Origin: a virus
Length of the DNA stretch: 20,335 nt
Strand: one strand, 5' to 3'
IMG/VR virus record: IMGVR_UViG_3300020160_001136
Location: 1 to 20,335 of that record
Part shown: positions 14,166 through 20,335 of the stretch, one piece after another
Numbering within the stretch: position 1 is the first letter of the stretch
Layout: each line of letters starts with the position of its first letter
Made by a program: the position numbers and the translations under genes
Notes under the pieces: model-generated
Databases searched by the model: none
The model's input: the letters and a program-made list of their open reading frames with translations, nothing else
What the model was told of the DNA's origin: nothing

Positions 14166-14177
14166 TGTTCTGTTTGT

Positions 14178-15893
14178 TTATGATTCTACTTTATATGAGA
14201 ATCCTCCCTTCTTGTCAAACCTTGTGACACTTTGGAATTTGTCCTCAAGTCCAGTCTTATGAGAAATTACAAATATATTAGCATCCTTTATGACATAACG
14301 AATAATTTTAAGAAACTCTTCGGTTCCAAATCCATCCAGAGATGAATCAAAAACTTCATCCATAATTAAGAGATTTGTATTCACAGAGTTTTTGACTCTT
14401 GCAACTTCCCTCCAAGTAAAGAGAAGAGATAAATCCACTCTCATTTTCTCACCTTCACTGAAAGAACTATAAGAGAAGTTCTCGTGAATAGGGGACTTGA
14501 TGCTCTCATTAAACTCTTCATCCAGATGGAAATTAATGTAAAAATCCATCATCTGCAAATAACGATTCACCTGTTGATTGATGAAGGGAAGATATTTTTT
14601 GATAATTTTGGTTTTTACACCATCATCTTTGAGAAGAGAGTACGCAAAATCATAATGAACGATCTCTTCCTTTTTAGTTCCCAAATCCTCAAATACTTTT
14701 TGAAGATTGGTTTGAAACTCGTCTAACTTTTCGTGTTCAGTATTCTTGTTTTCAAGTTGTTCGGTAAGTGTTTGAATTTCACTTTCCAAATCCCTAACCT
14801 GTCGCTGGTTAGATGAAATCCTAGCATTGTTTTGAGAAATGTCATTGTTGAGTTTCGTAATCTCCTTAGATAGAGCAATAAATTGACGCTCTCTCTCCTC
14901 TTCCAGTTTTATGGTTTCTTCAAGGTCTTTATAACCTTGTTGAAGTTCCTTAGCACTATTTTGAGCGTCGGTAATTCTATTTAACCGAAACTCTTCTTCA
15001 ATTGTTTGAGTGCAGGTAGGACAAACCGTATTCTCTGTGAAGAACTTGTGCTCTTTGGTAATGGTAGATACTTTCTGGGAGATTTTACCTTTCAGGTTAC
15101 CCAACTTTCTCAATTTATCAGTCGCACCAATAACTTCCTCTTGCTCCTTAGTATATCCAAAGATACTTTCTTCGGTGGTTGAGTTTTGAAGCATATAAGC
15201 ATCAACCTCACTAATCAAATTAGTAATCTTTTGCTTATTAGCATTAATATTATCCTTTCCACGACTCTCTAACTGCTCAATAAAGTTCTTCTGCATTAGA
15301 ACCTTATCTTTGAGAGATTCTTTTCTAAGGTCCAAAGATTTAATCTGTTCCTTTTGCTGACGAATCTTTTCTTTAATCAAATTATTCATCGAGGAGAAGA
15401 TACGAATATCCAGCAAATCCTCAATTACCTCACGACGATTTGCCGTAGCCAATTGCATAAATGGAACAAAATTACTAGAACCCAGAATTACAATCTGAGT
15501 AAAAGACTTATAGTTGACCTTGAGAATATTCTCTTCTAAAATTTTTTGATTCGCACGATCATCTGCTTCCTTATGAAGTTGCTTTCCATTTACCTCAATA
15601 TCAAAAACATTTGGTTTAATTCCACGACGAACCAAATACTCACGACTATTCACAGAAAACTCAATCTCTACAAGACAGTCCTTTTCGTTGGTACTGTTAG
15701 GAAGTTGGGGTTTATTGATTTTGCGGAATGGGCGATTGAACAATACAAAAGTCAAGGCATCCAGCACAGTGGATTTGCCAGCACCATTTGTCCCAACAAT
15801 CAAGTTGGTTTGGTTTTTTTGGAAGTCCATTTCAGTGAAATGCTGTCCCGTAGAAAGAAAGTTCTTCCACCTAATTTTTTTAAAGATAATCAT
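14178..15893 (-). CDS. 46: Recombination nuclease ATPase subunit gp46 (Rad50-like)
   Basis: SMC-like ATPase that pairs with gp47 to resect DNA ends for recombination-dependent replication and host DNA breakdown. The 571 residues match T4 gp46 (560). Motifs: FKKIRWKNFLSTG at the start, Walker A GTNGAGKST (34-42), a Q-loop region, two coiled-coil arms (about 170-285 and 300-400) around the zinc hook CPTC (290-293), ABC signature FSEGEKMRVDLSLL (477-490), Walker B LLIMDEVFDSSLDG (507-520) and an H-loop VISHK. The ATG at 15893 overlaps the end of the preceding endonuclease gene by 14 bases. No ribosome site of note is seen, so it may depend on coupling to that inserted gene or to longer transcripts. 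Confidence 0.97.
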   Translation of the reverse strand: MIIFKKIRWKNFLSTGQHFTEMDFQKNQTNLIVGTNGAGKSTVLDALTFVLFNRPFRKINKPQLPNSTNEKDCLVEIEFSVNSREYLVRRGIKPNVFDIEVNGKQLHKEADDRANQKILEENILKVNYKSFTQIVILGSSNFVPFMQLATANRREVIEDLLDIRIFSSMNNLIKEKIRQQKEQIKSLDLRKESLKDKVLMQKNFIEQLESRGKDNINANKQKITNLISEVDAYMLQNSTTEESIFGYTKEQEEVIGATDKLRKLGNLKGKISQKVSTITKEHKFFTENTVCPTCTQTIEEEFRLNRITDAQNSAKELQQGYKDLEETIKLEEERERQFIALSKEITKLNNDISQNNARISSNQRQVRDLESEIQTLTEQLENKNTEHEKLDEFQTNLQKVFEDLGTKKEEIVHYDFAYSLLKDDGVKTKIIKKYLPFINQQVNRYLQMMDFYINFHLDEEFNESIKSPIHENFSYSSFSEGEKMRVDLSLLFTWREVARVKNSVNTNLLIMDEVFDSSLDGFGTEEFLKIIRYVIKDANIFVISHKTGLEDKFQSVTRFDKKGGFSYKVES

Positions 15894-16362
15894 TAATGTA
15901 AGAAATCATATTATAGAGAACTTTTGGATCTTCTTTCAAAAGACCAAGAGAGGTATTACAATTACGACATAGTAATGCCCTGACTTTATTTGTAGTATGG
16001 TTGTGATCTACTTGTGGAGAATTCATTTCACACTCACATATTTTACATTTATTATTCTGCTCCTCTAGCATAGCAGAAAATTCTTCTGTCGTCAATCCAT
16101 AATGAGTTTTTAACTTATATTTTTTTCTATATTCCGAATTGTTACAAGAATTATTTTTTCTAAGTTTTCTTTGTTGCTCTAGTGTTAAATTGTGATATTT
16201 TTCCTTTTGCTCTGCTCTTAAGCATTCCTTACAAGAAGATTTATAGCAAATGGTTTTACGCATATAACCATCCGATCCAATTTTTCCAGGTTTTTGTGCT
16301 ATATGAAATTCACAGACTGATTTTTCAATACGACAAATCTTACAAATTTTAGTATCTTTCAT
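15880..16362 (-). CDS. Endonuclease VII-like (His-Me/HNH) nuclease
   Basis: A 160-residue protein with the recombination endonuclease VII fold signature: HYGLTTEEFSAMLEEQNNKC, CKIC (C106, C109), VDHNHTTNKVRALLCRNC (D119 to C135) and SLGLLKEDPKVL. C106, C109, C132 and C135 should bind zinc; D119-H122 are catalytic. T4 gp49 of this family resolves Holliday junctions during packaging, but related free-standing nucleases in phages are mobile homing enzymes. An extra N-terminal Cys set (C7, C10, C44, C47) may form a second zinc ribbon for target recognition. It sits between the DUF3110-like gene and gp46, overlaps gp46 by 14 bases, and has its own late promoter inside a hairpin. That setting favours a homing-type insert, though a gp49-like role fits too. 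Confidence 0.85.
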   Translation of the reverse strand: MKDTKICKICRIEKSVCEFHIAQKPGKIGSDGYMRKTICYKSSCKECLRAEQKEKYHNLTLEQQRKLRKNNSCNNSEYRKKYKLKTHYGLTTEEFSAMLEEQNNKCKICECEMNSPQVDHNHTTNKVRALLCRNCNTSLGLLKEDPKVLYNMISYINDYL

Positions 16363-16364
16363 AG

Positions 16365-16403
16365 AAGTAGAAAAACTTTTAACTATTTATAACTTTTCCA
16401 CTT
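16365..16403 (-). promoter_or_regulatory. Hairpin enclosing the late promoter of the Endo VII-like gene
   Basis: AAGTGGAAAA (16394-16403) pairs with TTTTCTACTT (16365-16374), with one G-U pair. The loop holds TATAAATA. The 3' arm ends two bases before the start codon, so read-through transcripts would have the start region folded while transcripts from the late promoter would not. Confidence 0.6.
16384..16391 (-). promoter_or_regulatory. T4-type late promoter of the Endo VII-like gene
   Basis: A perfect TATAAATA 22 bases before the start codon at 16362, placed in the loop of the hairpin at 16365-16403. Confidence 0.78.
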
Positions 16404-16409
16404 TTAATA

Positions 16410-16673
16410 TCAATCATTATTCTTAGGAGGAATCACAATGTCGTCAGGAGTAATCACTGCATATCGATAATTATACATCTTACAAGTCTTTATGGCAAGC
16501 TCATCATCTACTTCTACAACATCCATCTCTTTCTCTTCTTGGTCTTCTAGCATTAGAGCATAACGAGTCGCATCATCTTCTTCCTCAAAAAGGAATAAAA
16601 CTTTTTCACCATATTTGTCTTGGACGGCAAATGCACCGTCACCCTTTTGATCCTTAAGTGTGAGAAGAAACAT
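16410..16673 (-). CDS. DUF3110-like protein of cyanobacterial type
   Basis: An 87-residue protein. EKVLFLFEEEDDATRYALML followed by an acidic mid-section, a Cys-containing helix and VITPDDIVIPPKNND resembles DUF3110, a short family of cyanobacteria and chloroplasts whose hallmark is a VLMFE-type strand, the DDATRYA helix, and a closing PP..N. Function is unknown in the family. The ATG overlaps the gp47 stop (TAATG), so it is co-translated with gp47 and lies between the two nuclease subunit genes. It could be a host-derived gene or a phage gene of the same ancestry. No membrane segment is visible. Confidence 0.72.
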   Translation of the reverse strand: MFLLTLKDQKGDGAFAVQDKYGEKVLFLFEEEDDATRYALMLEDQEEKEMDVVEVDDELAIKTCKMYNYRYAVITPDDIVIPPKNND

Positions 16674-17710
16674 TACTCAACTTCGCAAGCCTCTTTATAA
16701 AGATTTTGTAGAATTCCCTTGATGATATTTTTATCAAACTGAACTTCGGACTCATCAATATAACGATTTAGAATTGAAAGAGTATTCTCTTCTTCATCGA
16801 CTTGAAAATCTTCACTTTCCTGAATTTCAAAGTTTTCAATAATTTTAAGATCTTGAATTCCTGCTGTATATAATTTATCTACAAACTTTTCAAAATCCTT
16901 TGCTTTTGTTTTTTTACGAACAATAATCTTTACAATTTTATTCTCATACTCCCGAGCATCAAATGTCTGATAAGGAGTATCCTCATAATAAAGATTATAG
17001 AATAATTTATAAGGATTATCAATTGGAGTATGAATGAGGGTTTCTGTATCAAAGATATGAAATCCACGAGCATCATTTACATCCGTCCAATACATTTCAT
17101 AAGGATTACCAAGATAGAAGATGCGTCCATTATCAGAACGAGTGTGGTAATGACCAGAAAATACCTTTGTGAACTTTGAAAAAATATTTGAATCCAGTCC
17201 ATGTTCCTCCATTATAAGATTACAATTTACACGGAAACCTTGAAGTTCTAAGTGTCCCATTGCAACCTTTGCCTTGGATTTCTTAATGACATTCATAGTT
17301 TCATCGTGATTTTCACTACAAATCCAAGGAATAAAGGTCATATCAATTCCACCAACCTTTGTATTTGTTGGAGAACTATAAGTTTTGATATTTGGATAAG
17401 TCTTGAGAAGCAGGTCTGGGGAGTTTACATGATTAGTATTCTTATAATAACAATCATGATTACCAACAATCATATGAACATCATACTCACGCAGAGGTTC
17501 AAATACAACTCTCTTTGCCCATTCCAGACTTTGATAATCAATTGACTTACGACTATCAAATGCATCACCCATATGAATGACTGTCTTTACTTCATGCTCT
17601 TCTAGGGCAGGAAAGAAAACATTCTTATAGAAAAGTTCAAAATGGTCGTGAAGATGCTTTGAACCTTTTTTTGCCCCCCAATGTGTGTCAGAAATCACAC
17701 CAATTTTCAC
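16673..17710 (-). CDS. 47: Recombination nuclease subunit gp47 (Mre11-like)
   Basis: Metal-dependent phosphoesterase subunit of the gp46/47 complex. The 345 residues match T4 gp47 (339). Metal-binding motifs are complete: VISDTHWG (D8, H10), HMGDAFD (D49), VGNHDCYYKN (N84, H85, D86), MGHLEL (H152) and FSGHYHTRSD (H187, H189). The start codon is GTG at 17710, overlapping the stop of the HNH gene as GTGA. The Mre11-like start MKIGVISDTHWG leaves little doubt. The C-terminal third is acidic and probably binds gp46. It is separated from gp46 by the DUF3110-like and Endo VII-like genes. Confidence 0.96.
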   Translation of the reverse strand: MKIGVISDTHWGAKKGSKHLHDHFELFYKNVFFPALEEHEVKTVIHMGDAFDSRKSIDYQSLEWAKRVVFEPLREYDVHMIVGNHDCYYKNTNHVNSPDLLLKTYPNIKTYSSPTNTKVGGIDMTFIPWICSENHDETMNVIKKSKAKVAMGHLELQGFRVNCNLIMEEHGLDSNIFSKFTKVFSGHYHTRSDNGRIFYLGNPYEMYWTDVNDARGFHIFDTETLIHTPIDNPYKLFYNLYYEDTPYQTFDAREYENKIVKIIVRKKTKAKDFEKFVDKLYTAGIQDLKIIENFEIQESEDFQVDEEENTLSILNRYIDESEVQFDKNIIKGILQNLYKEACEVE

Positions 17711-18264
17711 TTTTGTTGCCTCCTACTATTTTCTTGTGCGGTTTTCATAAGATGCTCTTTGTGTGTAATAACTTGTAAATTATTAGGATGGTGCAATCCA
17801 CCTTCAAATAAAGGGACGATATGGTCTACATCATACTGCACACCAGTAGTAAAAGTCAAGTACTGTGCCTGTTGATATACTTCCTGTATTTGTCTAAGTT
17901 GCTGTTCTGTAATATCTAATGGAATACCAAGTTGTTTTCTTGCAAGGTATCTCCTTGTCTTTTCACAACTTACTGCCTTACCTCTTTCAGTTTTAGCATA
18001 TTTTCTTTTTATTCCATTAACTTTTTCTTTATTATCATCACAATATTTTTGTTTCTTCTCCTTTGTTCTATAAGGTTTCATCAACTCTTCATTATTCAAT
18101 TTTTCCAATCCTTTCTTTTTAAGGCAGGGGGCACAACTAGAGATAGATACATATTTTTCATAACTACCACAATGTTTGCAAGCAACAGAACCCTCATAAG
18201 TTTTCTTACCTTCTTCTATTGCCCGTAATCTATTTTCCCTACCTTTACTATATTGATTAGACAT
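17707..18264 (-). CDS. Free-standing HNH endonuclease, probable homing type
   Basis: A 185-residue protein. The N-terminus has a four-Cys zinc ribbon (ACKHCG with C29, C32; SSCAPC with C44, C47). A long basic linker follows, with repeated KRKYAK-type blocks. The C-terminal HNH motif is YDVDHIVPLFEGGLHHPNNL then VITHKEHLMKT, giving D147-H148, N161/N162 and H168/H171. Such nucleases cut DNA at specific sites and spread their own genes among T4-like phages. The gene lies between gp55 and gp47 with GTGA coupling to gp47. Its ribosome site (GGAG) sits in the 3' arm of a perfect 14-base hairpin whose loop holds a late promoter, so expression should be late only. Confidence 0.9.
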   Translation of the reverse strand: MSNQYSKGRENRLRAIEEGKKTYEGSVACKHCGSYEKYVSISSCAPCLKKKGLEKLNNEELMKPYRTKEKKQKYCDDNKEKVNGIKRKYAKTERGKAVSCEKTRRYLARKQLGIPLDITEQQLRQIQEVYQQAQYLTFTTGVQYDVDHIVPLFEGGLHHPNNLQVITHKEHLMKTAQENSRRQQK

Positions 18265-18316
18265 AGTGCTCCGTAATGCTATAACTATTTATAATTATTA
18301 AACATTACGGAGCACT
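18265..18316 (-). promoter_or_regulatory. Perfect 14-base hairpin masking the HNH start
   Basis: AGTGCTCCGTAATG (18303-18316) and CATTACGGAGCACT (18265-18278) pair perfectly around a 24-base loop. The GGAG ribosome site is in the 3' arm, next to the ATG at 18264. The 5' arm begins directly after the gp55 stop codon. The loop contains a late promoter, so only RNA begun there escapes the fold. Confidence 0.88.
18286..18293 (-). promoter_or_regulatory. T4-type late promoter of the HNH gene
   Basis: A perfect TATAAATA in the loop of the 18265-18316 hairpin, 22 bases before the ATG. Transcripts would start near the beginning of the 3' arm and lack the 5' arm. Confidence 0.82.
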
Positions 18317-18838
18317 TCATCGATTGTTGTTTCTGTATTGGATATTGTCCTTCATGGAATTATACTCCGAATTGTTCCCAGAAAGCAAGTTGTCGTCTAT
18401 CACCATAACCTCATCAAATCCAGTGCGTTCAATGATTTTATTTTTAATCTCCAATTGTTTCTTTTCTTTTTGAATTCTACGCAGAAACGCATAATGAATA
18501 ATCTGAGTAAAATAGGCAAATGGATTCTGAGATCTTTCAGGGTTAAAGTTATGAATATACTGAACACAGTTCTCAATCCCGTCAGAAATCATATCCTCAC
18601 GGAACATATAATTGACAAAATTTGGTTTATAGGATAAATGAGTGGCAATCTTTAAGAAGCAATCACCTAAGTAGTTAGGAATTCTGGGTTTTCCTTCCCA
18701 TGGCCCTGACTTTGGTGGATCAATATCATATTTCTCAATGAATAGTTGCCGTGCTTTTTCAACTTTACTGCGATACACTATCATTGCTTCTAACAACTCT
18801 TTATTGTTTACATAATGCTCTGATTTCTTTTTTGCCAT
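18317..18838 (-). CDS. 55: Late transcription sigma factor gp55
   Basis: Phage sigma factor that directs host RNA polymerase to TATAAATA promoters. The 173 residues align with T4 gp55 (185): HYVNNKELLEAMIVYRSKV at the start matches T4 YVNNKELLQAI, then REDMISDGIENCVQYIHNFN and NPFAYFTQIIHYAFLRRIQK, the sigma region 2-like core. The C-terminus is a polar KDNIQYRNNNR tail; I do not see the hydrophobic-acidic clamp-binding tail of T4 gp55. The start ATG at 18838 is placed after a strong host-type promoter. Four late-type promoters it could read lie in this window. The stop codon directly abuts the HNH hairpin. Confidence 0.95.
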   Translation of the reverse strand: MAKKKSEHYVNNKELLEAMIVYRSKVEKARQLFIEKYDIDPPKSGPWEGKPRIPNYLGDCFLKIATHLSYKPNFVNYMFREDMISDGIENCVQYIHNFNPERSQNPFAYFTQIIHYAFLRRIQKEKKQLEIKNKIIERTGFDEVMVIDDNLLSGNNSEYNSMKDNIQYRNNNR

Positions 18839-18872
18839 GGTGGTCTCATTTATCCATTAATAAGTTAAGTTA

Positions 18873-18902
18873 ATTATAGCACACTTTAAGAGGGCTTGAC
18901 AA
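18873..18902 (-). promoter_or_regulatory. Sigma-70 promoter of gp55
   Basis: TTGTCA (18897-18902), an 18-base spacer, then TATAAT (18873-18878) with an extended TG (TGCTATAAT). It lies about 35 bases before the gp55 start and would let host RNA polymerase make the late sigma factor early. Confidence 0.85.
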
Positions 18903-18951
18903 CTATCTAAAAGTCATATAGACTAGGTTTGTCCCCGTTGAAGATGAGAAC

Positions 18952-19362
18952 TTAGCTTTCTTTAATATTTTTATATAACTCTTCAAGTTTCTTACGAGCA
19001 TCCTCTACTGAAGAAATATATCCCATTGTATTTGTTAGATTAACTTTACCATTATCATCAGTATCATCAGTTGAAGTATCATCATTAAGATACTTTTTAT
19101 AAAAGTTAATTGTCATATTATCGGTAATTTCAGTCATTGTAATAATTTTATCCATTTTAATAAAATAAAAATCATCATCAGGAACTTCCATCCATGGTTT
19201 TATTTTTATAACAATTCCAGTAGAATTTTGATTCATTTTCATTATAACTGGATTTTGTAAAATTATAATAGGATCACCATCATTCTCATCCACTGCAATA
19301 AGTGAGAATATTTCTTCACCTGATATAAGTTTTAAACTGCAATAAAACTCTTCTCCCATCAT
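18952..19362 (-). CDS. Sm-like protein with C-terminal extension, copy C
   Basis: A 136-residue protein. Residues 1-90 follow the same pattern as the small proteins at 1953-2219 and 2182-2517: YCSLKLISGEEIFSLIAVD, a hydrophobic IIILQNPVIM strand with Pro, an IKIKPWMEVPDDDFYFI segment and IITMTEITDNM with a helix ending YKKYL. After that come an Asp/Thr-rich linker and a charged helical tail (EDARKKLEELYKNIKES). This layout recalls the cyanophage-type family shown to have an Sm-like fold; membership is inferred by eye. The first ATG overlaps the uvsW stop (ATGA) and a second ATG follows at once. It precedes the gp55 promoter and probably shares the uvsW transcript. Confidence 0.7.
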   Translation of the reverse strand: MMGEEFYCSLKLISGEEIFSLIAVDENDGDPIIILQNPVIMKMNQNSTGIVIKIKPWMEVPDDDFYFIKMDKIITMTEITDNMTINFYKKYLNDDTSTDDTDDNGKVNLTNTMGYISSVEDARKKLEELYKNIKES

Positions 19363-20335
19363 TCTTTTAGCGGTATGTTTACAATATCGTAATTAAAGTT
19401 TTCTTCATTATAAATTTTAATTCTTTCGATTAAGTGATTGAGTGTATAATTCTTTCTTGATTTATAACTGATATCATCGGCAATATCATACAAAGTTGCT
19501 TTTACTTTGTTTTCACCCTTTCTGAGTACTCTTCCGATAGATTGAAGATTTCTAATTCTCGATTTCGATGGTGACGCAAACACAACATTATGTAGATTGC
19601 GAATATTGATACCGGTAGAAAAAGTTCCATAGGATGCCACAATAATTGCGTTTGATTCCTTCTCTGTTATTTCACGAACTCTTTCTCTTTCCTCAGTTTC
19701 AACTCCACCATGAATGAAGAAAACATGGCGGTCATCAACCTTGCTAGTATTTATGAGATCGTATAAAGGTTGTCCGTGACCTTCTACTCTTGAAAATAGA
19801 ACAAGAGTATTTCCTTTTAAATCTAATGTAAGATTTTTAATAAAGTTATTTCGTTTTTGGTGATTAATAATATACTGAACCTCATCCTCAAATACCTCAA
19901 ACTTATTCGGTGGGTGTTTTAATAGTAGTATTTTGATATCTAATTTAGCAAGATGACCCTTCTTCATCAGTTCATCTGTATTGATAATTTTATAAGATGG
20001 TCCGAACAATCCTTCCAATACCCACTTGTGAGTTTGACTTCCATCTAGCGTTCCAGTGAATCCAAAGCGATACTTTGCATCACAAAGTTTCGTCATTATA
20101 GATATTAATGACTTGGATTTAAATTGGTGTGCCTCATCTCCTACGACTACATTAAATCTGGCAAAATACTGCTTAGGCAATTTGTAAATACTTTGCCAGG
20201 TAGTAATAATAACTTGGGAATCAGTTTCTCGTTCCTTACCAGCGTATATCTTGTGGCAGTATGAACCAACATCCCATCCATAATCTGCAAAATCTTTATA
20301 CATTTGTTCTACAAGGGAAGTCGTCGGAACAACTA
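19359..20335 (-). CDS. uvsW: UvsW helicase (5' end beyond window)
   Basis: SF2 helicase that in T4 unwinds R-loops and branched DNA, helping switch replication from origin to recombination mode. The frame is open to the right edge; the Met at 20303 is internal because upstream codons read VVPTTSLVEQ, matching motif Ia of T4 UvsW. Visible motifs: VVVGDEAHQF (motif II), a GFTGTL motif III, NTLVLFSRVEGHGQPLYDLI (motif IV region), VASYGTFSTGINIRNLHNVV (motif V) and QSIGRVLRKGENK (motif VI). The end, NEENFNYDIVNIPLKE, matches the T4 C-terminus. Walker A and the N-terminal domain lie outside. The stop overlaps the next start as ATGA. Confidence 0.96.
   Translation of the reverse strand, partial: VVPTTSLVEQMYKDFADYGWDVGSYCHKIYAGKERETDSQVIITTWQSIYKLPKQYFARFNVVVGDEAHQFKSKSLISIMTKLCDAKYRFGFTGTLDGSQTHKWVLEGLFGPSYKIINTDELMKKGHLAKLDIKILLLKHPPNKFEVFEDEVQYIINHQKRNNFIKNLTLDLKGNTLVLFSRVEGHGQPLYDLINTSKVDDRHVFFIHGGVETEERERVREITEKESNAIIVASYGTFSTGINIRNLHNVVFASPSKSRIRNLQSIGRVLRKGENKVKATLYDIADDISYKSRKNYTLNHLIERIKIYNEENFNYDIVNIPLKE

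Noticed and set aside
18903-18951. Possible terminator after the Sm-like copy C gene
   Set aside because: No stable stem followed by a T-tract is visible in this gap.
1-20335. tRNA genes, CRISPR array, insertion sequence, attachment site or replication origin
   Set aside because: Gaps between genes are too short and hold only promoters, hairpins and terminators; no cloverleaf, spaced repeats or transposase seen. An origin cannot be judged by eye.

Overview
The window is a replication, recombination and transcription-control region of a T4-like marine cyanophage, probably infecting Synechococcus or Prochlorococcus. Every supported gene lies on the minus strand, so transcription runs from high to low coordinates. 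The evidence is a set of T4 core proteins recognised by motif (gp43, RegA, gp62, gp44, gp45, gp46, gp47, gp55, UvsW) together with typical cyanophage accessories: a small heat-shock protein, a CobS-like AAA+ ATPase, a DUF3310 protein, a DUF3110-like protein of cyanobacterial type, and small Sm-like proteins. Both end genes are cut: UvsW at the right edge lacks its N-terminal part, and gp43 at the left edge lacks its C-terminal part.

Reading in transcription order. (1) 20335-18317: UvsW helicase, an Sm-like protein, then a strong host-type promoter and the late sigma factor gp55. (2) 18316-14178: the gp47/gp46 recombination nuclease. Two free-standing HNH-type endonuclease genes interrupt it, one before gp47 and one before gp46. 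Each has a TATAAATA late promoter inside the loop of a hairpin that covers its start region. A DUF3110-like gene follows gp47. (3) 14165-10029: a tiny basic ORF whose last codons form a terminator, then two probable late virion-associated proteins. These two share a C-terminal module ending in a gp21-type protease site, and each has its own late promoter. Between them is a 719-residue HExxH + VWA (CobT-like) protein. (4) 9935-8802: the CobS-like MoxR-type AAA+ ATPase, the likely partner of the VWA protein. (5) 8764-3166: the early DNA-replication operon, led by a near-consensus sigma-70 promoter: DUF3310 protein, gp45 clamp, an HExxH protein, a conserved unknown, gp44, a 52-residue ORF, two inserted genes (one DruA/DUF4338-like), gp62 and RegA. 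(6) 3058-1: hsp20, two overlapping Sm-like genes and DNA polymerase gp43.

Most junctions are stop-start overlaps (ATGA, TAATG, GTGA) or gaps of a few bases, so translation is probably coupled. Early host-type promoters (TATAAT) serve replication genes and gp55. gp55 would then let RNA polymerase read the TATAAATA promoters in front of the endonuclease and virion-type genes. Several rho-independent terminators are immediately followed by, or merged with, the next promoter, which makes compact terminator-promoter switches.

The points most worth a second look are the two late-promoter-in-hairpin switches, the two-gene insertion with a DruA-like protein between the clamp-loader subunits, the AAA+/VWA-metallopeptidase pair embedded among late genes, and the shared C-terminal module plus 3' element of the two late genes. 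I see no tRNA, CRISPR array, insertion sequence or attachment site. No gene-free gap exceeds about 120 bases.
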